DNA of 64,000 nucleotides. Source: Levilinea saccharolytica (GTDB taxonomy: Bacteria > Chloroflexota > Anaerolineae > Anaerolineales > Anaerolineaceae). How positions within the stretch are numbered: the first letter of the stretch is position 1; every line of letters begins with the position of its first letter. A model generated the notes under the pieces. That model saw only the letters and a list, made by a program, of their open reading frames with translations. It did not search any database and was not told where the DNA came from. The position numbers were made by a program, and so were the translations under genes. This document shows positions 7,702 through 17,669 of the stretch, piece by piece. The stretch is from positions 124,501 to 188,500 of the forward strand of contig NZ_LGCM01000014.1 in the NCBI RefSeq assembly GCF_001306035.1. The letters are read 5' to 3'.

Positions 7702-8268
7702 ATGAAGTTGAGCGGGCCGCAAATCACAACGATACTCAGAGAAAACCTGCAAATTGACAGCGGGCGCCACTTATATGGTGTCTTGGGTACTTACTCGCAA
7801 CTGGCTGCGTTTGAGAATGACATCCTATCTCAAATAAACCTCTTGTCTCAGGAACCAGGCAATGCGACCACCGCTCGCCACCAGGTCGTCAATCTAAATT
7901 TTGCTTTGATGGATCGGATTGGAGATGAGGACCTGCGTGACCTCGTTCGAAGTGAAGGGAAACGTCCTCAAACCATCCAACGCCGGCTTAATTTGACATT
8001 TGACTCGCTTCTTGCCAATCTCTTAGAGAAGGATCACTTTATCATCCTCAAACAAATTGAGTTATTGTTCGCCTATGATCTAGATCTACAGACCATCCGC
8101 GCGCGAGCATCCAACCAAAACCATATCCTGCTTTTACTTCCTGGTGAAAAGCGGGGTGACCATGTCGCGCTGTTTACCGAGGCGAATTCACGTTTCCACC
8201 GAGAATTGCCTTACCAGTTGATCGCCGACAACCATCTTTGGGAGTTAGAAAATGCCAACGCCGCCTGA
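7702..8268 (+). CDS. Small protein in the BrxB position of the BREX-like operon
   Basis: A 188-residue soluble protein with no obvious catalytic motif. The C-terminal part (ILLLLPGEKRGDHVALF, then a run of aromatic and acidic residues) resembles the end of DUF1788/BrxB proteins in pattern, and its size fits. The gene overlaps the next ATPase gene by 17 bases, which implies coupled translation. The family assignment rests mainly on gene order. It could equally be an adaptor specific to the PglY-type ATPase. Confidence 0.5.
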   Translation: MKLSGPQITTILRENLQIDSGRHLYGVLGTYSQLAAFENDILSQINLLSQEPGNATTARHQVVNLNFALMDRIGDEDLRDLVRSEGKRPQTIQRRLNLTFDSLLANLLEKDHFIILKQIELLFAYDLDLQTIRARASNQNHILLLLPGEKRGDHVALFTEANSRFHRELPYQLIADNHLWELENANAA

Positions 8269-11200
8269 ACTTAAACTTTACCAACGAAAATCACTCGACC
8301 AGATCACTCAGGTGCCCGACGATATTATCAGCGTCTATGTTGTCGAACAGCACATTTGGAATAATAAGGGAACAGAGGAAGAGCGACACCAATCCCGGAA
8401 AAACCGCGTTGGCGAAACGCAGACAGTGACAGAATTCCTGATCGATCCTGTCCGGCCCTTCCTGATGGATTTCTTCCGTCAACTATCTGCACCCTATGAT
8501 CCCAAAAGGAAAGACACCCCGATTGGTCAAGGATATTGGATTCAAGCAGAATTTGGCTCAGGGAAAAGCCATCTTTTGTCATTCCTCGGTGCATTGGCGC
8601 TAGGCGGCGAGAAGGAATGGGAGGTTGTTCGAGAAAAAGAAGACAAGCTTGGGAAAGGAAAACGCGACAGCCTGTATTACTTCTATGAAAATGGACTAAA
8701 GAAGAAAACCCAAGAAACCAGAGGGCTTTTGGTAGCTGTAAAAACGTTGGTGGGGCAAGGTGGCGGCAGCGGCTCTGGATTAAGCGGATCTGAAAAGAAC
8801 CTGGCTGATTACATTCTTGAAGCGGTTGGCGAGCAGTATTTCATTGAAAACGGTCATTCGCTGCCTTTGTACCCAACCGAAATTCTGGCGGAACGCTTCC
8901 TACAGCAGGATATTGAACGTTATAGTCGTGACCTGAGCAAATTCTTACAGGATCCAAAATACTTTGACGAAGAAAGCCGGGAAAGCCTGGAGGAATTCCT
9001 GGGCGATTTACAGAACAACCAGGACCCGGGTGTTCGGCGTGACTGCGGTCAGCGTTTGTGGGATTTTTATCGACTCTATCTAAAAGTTACTCCCGATATC
9101 CCGGTGGATACTGAGCCAAAGCTCAAACACATGGTTGATCGCTTACTTTCCGAAGGGTATGCGGGCTTGTTGATTATTTTGGATGAAGTATCCCTTTTCA
9201 TGAAAGGCCGCAGCGACTCGCAGCGGGTAGAGGATGAGAAAGCCCTCGTGGTGCTGTCGAATCGTCTGGCCAAGGTTGAGAACCTGCCCGTGTGGACGGT
9301 ATGCGCTGCCCAGCAGGCGATCGAGACCAAGCTGGTGGGGGTGAAAAATATCATCGCGGACGAACGCTTGAAACTCGTGCCTTTGCTCAACCGGCCAGAT
9401 TACTATTACGATATCGCTCTTTCGCGCGTGCGGGAAATTACGGACAAAGCCGCGATTGATCAATACTACGAAGATTACAAGCGCAGTTTCTCCTGGCCGC
9501 AAGCGACCGGAAAAGATCAGTTTGCCCGTTTCTTCCCATTCTATCCGCCGGCTATCGATGTGGTACGTGCGGTGTCTTTCCACCTGACAACGGTACGGTC
9601 GGCGCTTTATTTCATGCTCCAGACGCTGAAAACCCAGCGGAAACGTCAATCCAACGAATTGATCACCCTCTGGTCGCTCTTTGAAGACGTGGTCAGTTAT
9701 GAAGAAGATCCATCCGGCACCACGCGCAGTATCGCCAGCATCAAAACTAAATTTCCCGAAGAATGGCAGGCTTACGAGGAAGCCAAACGCCAGATTGACG
9801 GTGCACTGGGCGGGCAAATCAAAGTGTTCCGCAGCCGCTGTGAAAAGATCGTCAAGACGCTGTTTCTATATCATGTGGCAAATCTTTCACCGGATGGTCT
9901 TTCTTTCGAAGAATTAATGAACTGTGTTATGGAGTGGAAAGATCACGACAAAGGTCAGGCGGCAGACCTACAAGATAACCGGGATCACTATGAAATATTG
10001 GCCGATAAGCTGGATATCGAACTCGTCCAGGTTGAAAAGGTCAGCGGTAAATACCGCTTCAATGTCACGGGGTCTGGTCCCAATCCGGTGGATATCTTCC
10101 AAAAAGCCCGGTCTGAAGCCGAACAGAACGAAGTTTATCAGCGCGATGCCTGGCATCAACTGCTGGCGTTGGACGGTTGGCAAATTGACACCAACCTTCT
10201 GACTCTAGAACTGGCCTCCGGTACGCAATCGCTCTTGCGTGAGGTTGCTCCGGAAAGCCAGAAAGATTTCACCATCAAATGGCATGGCCGCGAAATTACC
10301 GGCAGAGTTTACATGCGCAACCTGTTGGATATTGCCAAACGCGGCGCAATCCTTCCTTCCATCAACAGCGCAGAAACCGGCCTGGACTTTGCAGTATTCA
10401 TCAGTAACACGCCGGCGGGGAGCGAACTGGAAAAGCTGGCGAAGGATAAAGGCGACTCGCGGATTCTCTATTGGTCTCCGGATCAATTAACCCCGGCCGA
10501 GGAATCCCTGCTTTTGGATTTCGCCGCTTACCGCAGCATGGTGGCCGAAGCGATGGGTAAGGATTCGGATAAGGCCAAACTCATCCTGGATTGGGTTCAA
10601 GGCCGGCTAAAAGCCCAGATGGGCACCATCTATCGCATCGTTCCGGATAGCTACGGGCGGGGTCAGATCACCGCCACCGACCATTCTCAAATGGCATTTC
10701 TGTCGCAGGGAGAGCTCACCGCGATCCTGACGCCTCTGGTTGGGCAGGTGTTGGATTCAACCTATGCCTGCAAAGATATCGTCTTCGATGCTCAAGCTCC
10801 CTTCAACGACCTGAATGCAATCAATGTAATTAATGGGATCGTAAAAACAGGCGAATTCCCACGCGGTGTAAAACCTGGCAAGGAGGTGTCCGCGTCCTGG
10901 AACTACGGCTTCGCGTTAGGGATCATGCGCAAACCCAACGACCTCAAACTGGACACGCGGGACTGCCGTTATACCAAAGAAATGCTGGAGTGGATTGAAG
11001 ATAAGATCGGCAGCAGCGGGGTTAGCCTGGCTGCCACCACCCTGTATAAAAATTTCACGGGAATCGGCGGTCCGGGAGGCGTGAATTACGGCCTCAGCAA
11101 GCGCATGATCCAACTCTATCTGCTGTGCCTGGTGCGGGAAGGCCGTTTGCGCATCACGTTATCGGGTAAGAATTTGCCTGCGGAAGCGATCGATTACAGC

Positions 11201-12586
11201 AACATCACCACGATCGACTTTAAAACCGCCACCCTGGATGCTTTTGACCAGATCCAGCGCTTGAAGCCCCCGGAAGGGTGGGAGGTGCTGGCGCCTTTTG
11301 CCGCCGTTTTCTTAAATGATGAAAGCCTCAAATCCGTGCATGAGGACGCGGACATCCAGATTGCGGTGCAGCGAATATTGGAATTCAAAAAAGATGCGCT
11401 GGAGCCCTGCCGGAAGTTAAACAAGGGGATGAAGGATCTCTTCGAAGAAATCGGCAAACCTTTCACGATGGCAGAAAGGATGAGTGCCTGGGAGAGATTT
11501 TTGGCCAGCCCGGTTGAAGTGACCGATCCAATCCCCTTCCTGCGCAATGCGATCGAAAAGGCGTTTGGCTATCCTACCTATCATGAGGATGTTGTTCGCT
11601 CCGAAGACGTGGATGACCTGATCATCCGCCGGAATGAGATCGATCAGGTCGGCAAGTTCTATGCCTATCGGGAACAGCTCCGCGCCGGCATGCGTTACCT
11701 GGATGTGGAGATCCCCACAACCCCCGAACTGGCGGATCTGGGACGAAATCTGGCGGCGTTGAAGCTGCGGATGAAAGACCTGGATGCCTGGGTGAAAAAT
11801 GAAACCCGGTTGTTGAATGAATTTATCCAACCCATGCAGGAGGCGATTGAGTCCTACCGGGTGCGCTACCTGCAAGCCTTTGACCAGGTGGTGTCGCATA
11901 CCGAACAGGTCCGGCAGGAACTCGGCGAAGTAGAAAGCCAACCCGAATACCTGGCCCTCAAAGCGCTGGCGCAGCTCAAAGCATTGGGAGCCGACCCCTG
12001 CCCGGCCATCCAGAACCTGGTTCGCCAATTGGAAAAATCACCGGATTTGTTCCCTGCCAGCCTGACACGCGCCGGGGTCGAACGCGATTTGGCCTACTGG
12101 CCGCAGCCGGCCAACTGCCCGCTGACCTTGGGCAACAGCTCTGAATGGATCACCCGAGCAAATGCTGCGCTTCAGGCAGCCCGGGAAAGCATTCAGACCG
12201 CGTTGACGGCCAAGGTTCAACTATTATTGAGCCCATCCCTGCAGCAGCGTCTCAAGCAGGGTGAGGAGGAAGCTCTCATACGTGATCTACTTGCGGCACG
12301 AGACGCAGATAATTTGAAGTCAGTTCTTGTAATGTTACTCATGGGTGATAACAAGAATGCGCTATTGCACTTGCTTGAAAAGTATCTCAAGCAAGTTGTG
12401 ATGATTAAGATTAATATGGCTGATTTCATGCCCACTAAACGCACCTATGAGGGTGGTGAATTAGAACTGATCGTTTCTGAATTTGAAACTTATCTTCGTA
12501 AACAGATTATCGGGAACGATCAGGCTGACCAAACGCTTGTGATCGAGATTTCGACATCCACCGATGACCAAAAGGGCGCACCGTAA
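8252..12586 (+). CDS. Large BREX P-loop ATPase, BrxC/PglY type
   Basis: A 1444-residue protein. Walker A is EFGSGKSH (residues about 100-107) and a Walker B-like LLIILDEVSLFMKGR lies near residue 310. The remainder is a very long mixed region with coiled-coil character near residues 1150-1230. ATPases of this size and motif style (BrxC in type 1 and PglY in type 2 BREX) are core components needed for phage exclusion. GGAG lies seven bases before ATG 8252, inside the upstream gene. The last ~110 codons (from about 12,260) are visibly AT-richer than the rest and match the next gene in composition, which suggests that the C-terminus was exchanged together with it. Confidence 0.75.
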   Translation: MPTPPELKLYQRKSLDQITQVPDDIISVYVVEQHIWNNKGTEEERHQSRKNRVGETQTVTEFLIDPVRPFLMDFFRQLSAPYDPKRKDTPIGQGYWIQAEFGSGKSHLLSFLGALALGGEKEWEVVREKEDKLGKGKRDSLYYFYENGLKKKTQETRGLLVAVKTLVGQGGGSGSGLSGSEKNLADYILEAVGEQYFIENGHSLPLYPTEILAERFLQQDIERYSRDLSKFLQDPKYFDEESRESLEEFLGDLQNNQDPGVRRDCGQRLWDFYRLYLKVTPDIPVDTEPKLKHMVDRLLSEGYAGLLIILDEVSLFMKGRSDSQRVEDEKALVVLSNRLAKVENLPVWTVCAAQQAIETKLVGVKNIIADERLKLVPLLNRPDYYYDIALSRVREITDKAAIDQYYEDYKRSFSWPQATGKDQFARFFPFYPPAIDVVRAVSFHLTTVRSALYFMLQTLKTQRKRQSNELITLWSLFEDVVSYEEDPSGTTRSIASIKTKFPEEWQAYEEAKRQIDGALGGQIKVFRSRCEKIVKTLFLYHVANLSPDGLSFEELMNCVMEWKDHDKGQAADLQDNRDHYEILADKLDIELVQVEKVSGKYRFNVTGSGPNPVDIFQKARSEAEQNEVYQRDAWHQLLALDGWQIDTNLLTLELASGTQSLLREVAPESQKDFTIKWHGREITGRVYMRNLLDIAKRGAILPSINSAETGLDFAVFISNTPAGSELEKLAKDKGDSRILYWSPDQLTPAEESLLLDFAAYRSMVAEAMGKDSDKAKLILDWVQGRLKAQMGTIYRIVPDSYGRGQITATDHSQMAFLSQGELTAILTPLVGQVLDSTYACKDIVFDAQAPFNDLNAINVINGIVKTGEFPRGVKPGKEVSASWNYGFALGIMRKPNDLKLDTRDCRYTKEMLEWIEDKIGSSGVSLAATTLYKNFTGIGGPGGVNYGLSKRMIQLYLLCLVREGRLRITLSGKNLPAEAIDYSNITTIDFKTATLDAFDQIQRLKPPEGWEVLAPFAAVFLNDESLKSVHEDADIQIAVQRILEFKKDALEPCRKLNKGMKDLFEEIGKPFTMAERMSAWERFLASPVEVTDPIPFLRNAIEKAFGYPTYHEDVVRSEDVDDLIIRRNEIDQVGKFYAYREQLRAGMRYLDVEIPTTPELADLGRNLAALKLRMKDLDAWVKNETRLLNEFIQPMQEAIESYRVRYLQAFDQVVSHTEQVRQELGEVESQPEYLALKALAQLKALGADPCPAIQNLVRQLEKSPDLFPASLTRAGVERDLAYWPQPANCPLTLGNSSEWITRANAALQAARESIQTALTAKVQLLLSPSLQQRLKQGEEEALIRDLLAARDADNLKSVLVMLLMGDNKNALLHLLEKYLKQVVMIKINMADFMPTKRTYEGGELELIVSEFETYLRKQIIGNDQADQTLVIEISTSTDDQKGAP

Positions 12587-12604
12587 AATGAAAGGGGGAA
12601 TAAG

Positions 12605-13876
12605 ATGACCACCCAAAAAACATCCAACATTCAGGAAACCATCCTGAATCAGGTTCAAACACTCAACGAATCTTCTGCCTTTTTGGAATGGAAAGGCAAA
12701 GAATTAACTCGGTTTGAAGAAGATGATCTGGTGATCATCAACAATTCTTTCCTGTTTCGGGATCAATTTCAAACGAACAAGAATCCCTCTTACCTTTGCA
12801 TGATGGCCGCAGATGGAAGTGATTTTAATATAAAGAATCTTGCATTAGTGGATGGAATTCAGGTGAATTCCGATTTCAAATATATTTCCAAGAAAAGTAA
12901 GAACCTGCCTAACAAGCAATCGATCACCAATGCGATTGAAGGTGAATTAGCCTCGCTTGGCCGGATGGTTTTCATTTTGATTGGGAAGGTCAATGCGACG
13001 GAGCAGTTTTCGGAAACCATTAATCATGCCCTTTTCAACGAAATTCAGATTGACCCAACCCTACCCAATTCATTAACCGTGGCTCAACCTCTCATCCAAG
13101 TTCAGAATTTACCCGACGAAGAATTATTGCTGGATGAGGTTGAAAAGGCCGTCCCTTTACCCGACAACTTTTACAAGCCATTCCATGATGCATATATTAA
13201 GTTAAAGAAAAAATGTTTCGCATCTCTACAGGTTCCTAAGCCAGGCGAAAAGGTTACCGTCGGTTTTTTAGACGAGGTGGCCAATGCTCTTGCAAGGCAA
13301 GCAGATGAATATCACGCGTCTCTTCAAAAATGCGGCCCTCAATTGGATCAGAACCAGGCGGAATTCAACAATGTGCTTCGAATCGCGTATGATTTTGAAA
13401 GCGATGCCGTTAGAATTCTACGCCTGTTGATGAGTGTCTGTGACTTGAAGCCGATCATTCTCTGGATGACCCTTTCGGCTCACCACAACCTGAGTGAAGC
13501 CTTCCGCTGCCTGCCACGGTCTCGAGATCAGAATAAACCCTCTTTGTCAAATTACCGTGAGATGATCCACGGGGCCAGAAATAGAGCATTTCATAATCTG
13601 CTCCCATTTGGCCAATCGATTCAGGTGGATCTGGATGGAATTAATATTAAGGCAAAGCGATTGAGGCTGTTTTCAGAGTACAAGTTGAAATCCGAGAATG
13701 TCTTCGACTTCGAGGATAAGCAACTGGTTGAGATCCTTACCGAGTTCACCCGCGCGGATGAAAAGTATGTAACCCCAGACTTCTGGAAGCGCAATCATGA
13801 TGTAATGATAGCCACAGCGCAGCTTGTGGCAGCCGTATCAGATGCAATCAAAGCGCTCAATTTATTGCACGTATAG
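12605..13876 (+). CDS. Unknown protein with an RX4H (HEPN-like) motif, nested in the BREX-like operon
   Basis: A 423-residue, mostly helical protein that I do not recognise as a named family. The C-terminal half contains YREMIHGARNRAFHNLLPF, where Arg325, Asn326 and His330 form an R-N-x3-H pattern like the active site of HEPN ribonucleases. A helix ahead of it (AYDFESDAVRILRLLM) and one after (NHDVMIATAQLVAAVSDAIK) fit a HEPN four-helix bundle. It is AT-rich compared with the genes around it and follows the ATPase gene after 18 bases. If the motif is real, it may be an RNase effector released on infection; otherwise it is an accessory subunit. The family call is inference only. Confidence 0.55.
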   Translation: MTTQKTSNIQETILNQVQTLNESSAFLEWKGKELTRFEEDDLVIINNSFLFRDQFQTNKNPSYLCMMAADGSDFNIKNLALVDGIQVNSDFKYISKKSKNLPNKQSITNAIEGELASLGRMVFILIGKVNATEQFSETINHALFNEIQIDPTLPNSLTVAQPLIQVQNLPDEELLLDEVEKAVPLPDNFYKPFHDAYIKLKKKCFASLQVPKPGEKVTVGFLDEVANALARQADEYHASLQKCGPQLDQNQAEFNNVLRIAYDFESDAVRILRLLMSVCDLKPIILWMTLSAHHNLSEAFRCLPRSRDQNKPSLSNYREMIHGARNRAFHNLLPFGQSIQVDLDGINIKAKRLRLFSEYKLKSENVFDFEDKQLVEILTEFTRADEKYVTPDFWKRNHDVMIATAQLVAAVSDAIKALNLLHV

Positions 13877-13887
13877 GTCGCACCCCC

Positions 13888-16473
13888 ATGCCCAAACAAA
13901 AACCCTCCCCTCATCAATCCCCGCTCTTCAAGCGCAGCGTGCCACGGATGCCCGACGGCTACTACTCCTCCGGCCCCAACCCGAACTTGCGCAAATTCGT
14001 GGAGGAGCACGCCACGCCCTACGACCCCGAGCATGACGATTACAACGTGCCGCCTTTTGATGTCCCGATCACTACAACGAAGGCGACCGCCATTTACAAC
14101 ATGCACACTTACTGGTCGAAGAAGCCGCATGACGCCATCCAGCAGTACATCCGCCATTACACCCAACCTGGCGACCTGGTGCTGGACCCCTTCTGCGGCT
14201 CGGGCGGGACGGCACTGGCGGCGTTGATGGAGGGACGGGCTGCCATCGCCATTGACCTTTCGCCGGCGGCCACCTTCATCACCAAGAACTACTGCACCCC
14301 GGTGGATGTGGATGAACTGCAGCGCGCCTTTGAGGAGTTGAAAGCCAAAGTAAAGCCCGAAATGGACTGGCTGTACGAAACGCGCTGCGACCGCTGCGAC
14401 GGGCGCGCCACGACTGCCTATACCGTTTTTTCAACAGTCTTCCAATGCTCACGGTGTCTTGAGAAAGTAGCTTATTATGATTGCCCAGAAATTCAAAGTC
14501 AGACTAGTGATGGAAAGTTAAAAACAATACGCATTTGCCCATCTTGCCTGAAACATGGTCATCAGGAAGAGATTAATACTTCTGGGAAACGTCTAGAATC
14601 CATACCCGTAGAGGTTAGTTACATTTGTGAAGAGGGTTGTAAACCTCAACGTGGTGAACGTAGCCATATTGACCCCAATGCTAAGAAACGAAAATACTTT
14701 GAGTTGTTTGACTTAAAAAAAATTAAAGAAATTGAAAGCAAATCGTTACCGTATTGGTATCCCCACAATAACATGAATAACACCCCTGATAAAGAATTAA
14801 GGTGGGGATTGTTATGGCGTCCCTACCACGGGGATTTGAAGAGAGTTGACCAATTTTTTACCAAGCGGAATTTATGGGCCTTCGCATTATTCTTGTCTGA
14901 AGCAGACAAATCATTATATTCCAATGTTTTTCGCCTACTTCTAACAGGTTCTTGTTTACACGGTAGCAAGATGAGCCACCATAAAGAAGCTGGTGGGGGA
15001 ATTATGGCGGGAACTTACTACTTGCCACAGATGTGCAAGGAACGAAACGTATATGATCTGCTGGAAAGAAAGTTTGTAGATATTAGAAATGCAGAGGTTG
15101 AATTATCCAAGTCATTATCTGCTGTTGATGTTTCGATTTCTACACAATCAGCAACTAATATCGGAACAATCCCTAACGATTCAATTGACTACATCTTTAC
15201 CGATCCTCCTTATGGTGAAAAAGTTCAATATGGTGAACTTAACTTTGTTTGGGAAGCATGGTTAAAACTAGATACATCTTGGCAAGACAACGAAATCGTA
15301 ATTAACAAAATAAGAGGTAAAACCGATGTAGACTGGGCTCAATTAATGCGTAGCTCTTTTGAAGAGTGTTTCCGAGTGCTAAAACCTAATCGGTGGATAA
15401 CACTTTGCTATCACGATACAAGTGAAGGAACTTGGGAACTGGTACAAGACTTTATGACCGAAATTGGATTTATACCAGATAAATCTGACTCTACTCTTTT
15501 TATTGATACTGGCCAAAAATCATATAATCAATATACTGCTGAAAAAGTTACCAAACGAGACCTGGTGATTAATTTCCGTAAGCCGCGACCGGGCGAAGTG
15601 GCCGCCAAAGTCATCCTCACCGGCGATGAGGACGCGACTTCCTTCTTCGAAAAAGCGCGCGCCATCCTGATTGAAGCTTTGGAAGCCCACCCCGGCAGCA
15701 GCGCTGACCGGCTGTACGACGAACTGGTCAGCCGCATGGTGCGGCGCGGCGAGTTTCAGCGCCACAACTTCGACGAGCTGCTGCGCAGCGTGGCCGAACC
15801 GGTGACCGAGCCGGTGATGAAAAACCTGTTTGAACAAAAAGAAGCTGATTTGTTCGGATCGCATGAGGCCGTGCGCTGGTACCTGCTGGATACCGCCGGC
15901 CTGGTGGATGAGGCCGAAGGCAAAAAAGAATCCGCCGCGGCGCAGCGCCTGGAGGCCTTCATGCAGCGCTGGCTGCGTGAACACCCTGGCGAGAGCGGCG
16001 TGCACTATTCAGACCTGTTCGAGCAGTACCTGCCCATCAGCGATAAACCGCGCCGCCTGCTGCAGGAATGGCTGCCGGAATTCTTCTTCAAAACCGCTGA
16101 AGGCACCTGGCGACCGGCCAAAGACGATGAAGAACGTCAGCAAAAGCTGGGGCTGCGCTCTACCGGTGTCCTGCGCCACATTAAACGCTTTGCCAACGCC
16201 CTCAGCGAAGGGGTACCGCCGGGCGAGCGCGACAAACCCGCCAACCCCGCCACCCTGGCAGACTGGATCTATCAATGCCGTCGCGCCGGGCTGTACGATC
16301 TGGGACGCATCCTGTACGAAAAGGGCGGCCTGCGCTTCGATGGGCTGGGCGAAGAACTGCAGCTGCAGGTGGAAGAGGATTACCAGATCTGCGTCAAGCG
16401 CGGAATACAAACAAGCCCGAAGAAAACCAGGAAGAAACCCGACCAACCCCAATTGGAAGGGTTGGTCGATTGA
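13888..16473 (+). CDS. DNA N6-adenine/N4-cytosine methyltransferase with zinc ribbons (non-PglX)
   Basis: An 861-residue protein. The SAM-binding motif DPFCGSGGTALAAL (residues 100-113) precedes the catalytic motif TDPPYGEKVQYGE (D439-Y442), the alpha-type order, with the probable target-recognition region between them. That region holds Cys pairs typical of zinc ribbons (CDRCDGRA, CSRC, CPSC, CEEGC). The N-terminus has the HTYWSKKPHDAIQQYI motif seen in several restriction-linked methylases. It is not PglX, which has a different layout and lies near 1200 residues. Bases about 14,410-15,565 (residues about 175-560) are clearly AT-richer than both ends, so the core looks swapped in. It should mark self DNA for the BREX-like system. 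Confidence 0.8.
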   Translation: MPKQKPSPHQSPLFKRSVPRMPDGYYSSGPNPNLRKFVEEHATPYDPEHDDYNVPPFDVPITTTKATAIYNMHTYWSKKPHDAIQQYIRHYTQPGDLVLDPFCGSGGTALAALMEGRAAIAIDLSPAATFITKNYCTPVDVDELQRAFEELKAKVKPEMDWLYETRCDRCDGRATTAYTVFSTVFQCSRCLEKVAYYDCPEIQSQTSDGKLKTIRICPSCLKHGHQEEINTSGKRLESIPVEVSYICEEGCKPQRGERSHIDPNAKKRKYFELFDLKKIKEIESKSLPYWYPHNNMNNTPDKELRWGLLWRPYHGDLKRVDQFFTKRNLWAFALFLSEADKSLYSNVFRLLLTGSCLHGSKMSHHKEAGGGIMAGTYYLPQMCKERNVYDLLERKFVDIRNAEVELSKSLSAVDVSISTQSATNIGTIPNDSIDYIFTDPPYGEKVQYGELNFVWEAWLKLDTSWQDNEIVINKIRGKTDVDWAQLMRSSFEECFRVLKPNRWITLCYHDTSEGTWELVQDFMTEIGFIPDKSDSTLFIDTGQKSYNQYTAEKVTKRDLVINFRKPRPGEVAAKVILTGDEDATSFFEKARAILIEALEAHPGSSADRLYDELVSRMVRRGEFQRHNFDELLRSVAEPVTEPVMKNLFEQKEADLFGSHEAVRWYLLDTAGLVDEAEGKKESAAAQRLEAFMQRWLREHPGESGVHYSDLFEQYLPISDKPRRLLQEWLPEFFFKTAEGTWRPAKDDEERQQKLGLRSTGVLRHIKRFANALSEGVPPGERDKPANPATLADWIYQCRRAGLYDLGRILYEKGGLRFDGLGEELQLQVEEDYQICVKRGIQTSPKKTRKKPDQPQLEGLVD

Positions 16474-16565
16474 CCATGAGCATTGGATTGTGTGATGATA
16501 GGGGATGTTCTTTGTCAAGTATGACAGGTACTCGAATGAATGACGTGAAATGGAGATGATCGGAT

Positions 16566-17669
16566 ATGGCCAGACCTCTCGACCAAATCAGTATAAAAGG
16601 TTTCAAATCGATCCGGGAATTGGTTGATTTTCCCCTGGGTCCGCTTAACGTGTTAATTGGGGCAAACGGGGCAGGCAAAACCAACTTTATCTCCTTTTTT
16701 AACCTTCTAAACCAGATCGTGCAAAACAATCTGCAGGTAACGATTGCCCAATCTGGTGGAGCGAATTCATTCTTATATTTCGGGCAGAAGAAAACTTCGG
16801 AGATAAAAATTCGCCTGGTTTTCGGCAGCAACAGCTATCAATGCACTCTGGTTCCTGCATCCGGCGATACGCTCATATTCGCGGATGAGTTGATTTGGTT
16901 TCATGACAAAAAACGGTATCCCAATCCGTACACCGTCCAATTAGGGGGAGGGCAACGGGAGACAAGGTTACATGAAGAATCCAGACGCCAACAATTTATG
17001 TCTATCGCGGATCATGTTCTTGGGGCCATAAAGAGCTGGCGGGTTTATCATTTTCACGATACCAGTTCCAGCGCCAGGGTAAAGCAGCAAGGCGATCTTA
17101 ACGATAATCAGATGCTTCGCCCAGATGCGTCCAACCTGGCGGCTTTTTTGTATCTTTTGCGTGAGACTGAAAACGACCATTACCGCAAAATCGTTTCGAC
17201 GATCCGGTTGGTTGCGCCTTTCTTCGATGATTTTACTCTGCGCCCCAATCCGCTGAACCAGGAAAAAATACAACTGGAATGGCAGGAGAAGGGTTCGGAT
17301 ACCTACTTCAATGCCCAAACGCTTTCGGATGGCACTTTGCGATTCATGTGCCTGGCGACATTGTTGCTGCAACCCAAGCTTCCCTCGACGATCATTATTG
17401 ATGAACCTGAGCTGGGCTTGCATCCCTATGCCATCACCATGCTGGCGTCCCTACTGAAGAGCGCATCCCAAAAAACCCAGGTGGTGGTCTCAACCCAATC
17501 CGTGCCGTTGGTCAACCAGTTTGGGCCCGAAGAGATCGTCGTGGTCGATCGCAAAGATGGTCAGTCAACCTTCGAGCGCCGAACCGCTAAGGATCTTGAG
17601 AACTGGCTGGATGATTATGGAATGGGCGACCTGTGGGAAAAGAACTTGCTTGGGGGACGCCCTCGATGA
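16566..17669 (+). CDS. AAA_21 / ABC-type ATPase, partner of the DUF4276 protein
   Basis: A 367-residue ATPase of the RecF/SMC-like AAA_21 group: Walker A GANGAGKT (32-39), signature LSDGTLRFMCLATLL, Walker B TIIIDEPELGLHP and a Q/H-switch region VVVSTQSVPLVNQF. Such ATPases act as sensors that control a nuclease or Toprim-type partner, as in PARIS (AriA/AriB). The stop TGA overlaps the start ATG of the DUF4276 gene, so the two are translationally coupled. The pair sits between the methyltransferase and pglZ and appears to be an inserted module. Confidence 0.8.
   Translation: MARPLDQISIKGFKSIRELVDFPLGPLNVLIGANGAGKTNFISFFNLLNQIVQNNLQVTIAQSGGANSFLYFGQKKTSEIKIRLVFGSNSYQCTLVPASGDTLIFADELIWFHDKKRYPNPYTVQLGGGQRETRLHEESRRQQFMSIADHVLGAIKSWRVYHFHDTSSSARVKQQGDLNDNQMLRPDASNLAAFLYLLRETENDHYRKIVSTIRLVAPFFDDFTLRPNPLNQEKIQLEWQEKGSDTYFNAQTLSDGTLRFMCLATLLLQPKLPSTIIIDEPELGLHPYAITMLASLLKSASQKTQVVVSTQSVPLVNQFGPEEIVVVDRKDGQSTFERRTAKDLENWLDDYGMGDLWEKNLLGGRPR

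Noticed and set aside
13888-16473. Calling the methyltransferase PglX
   Set aside because: Motif order, zinc ribbons and length (861 versus about 1200 residues) do not fit PglX.
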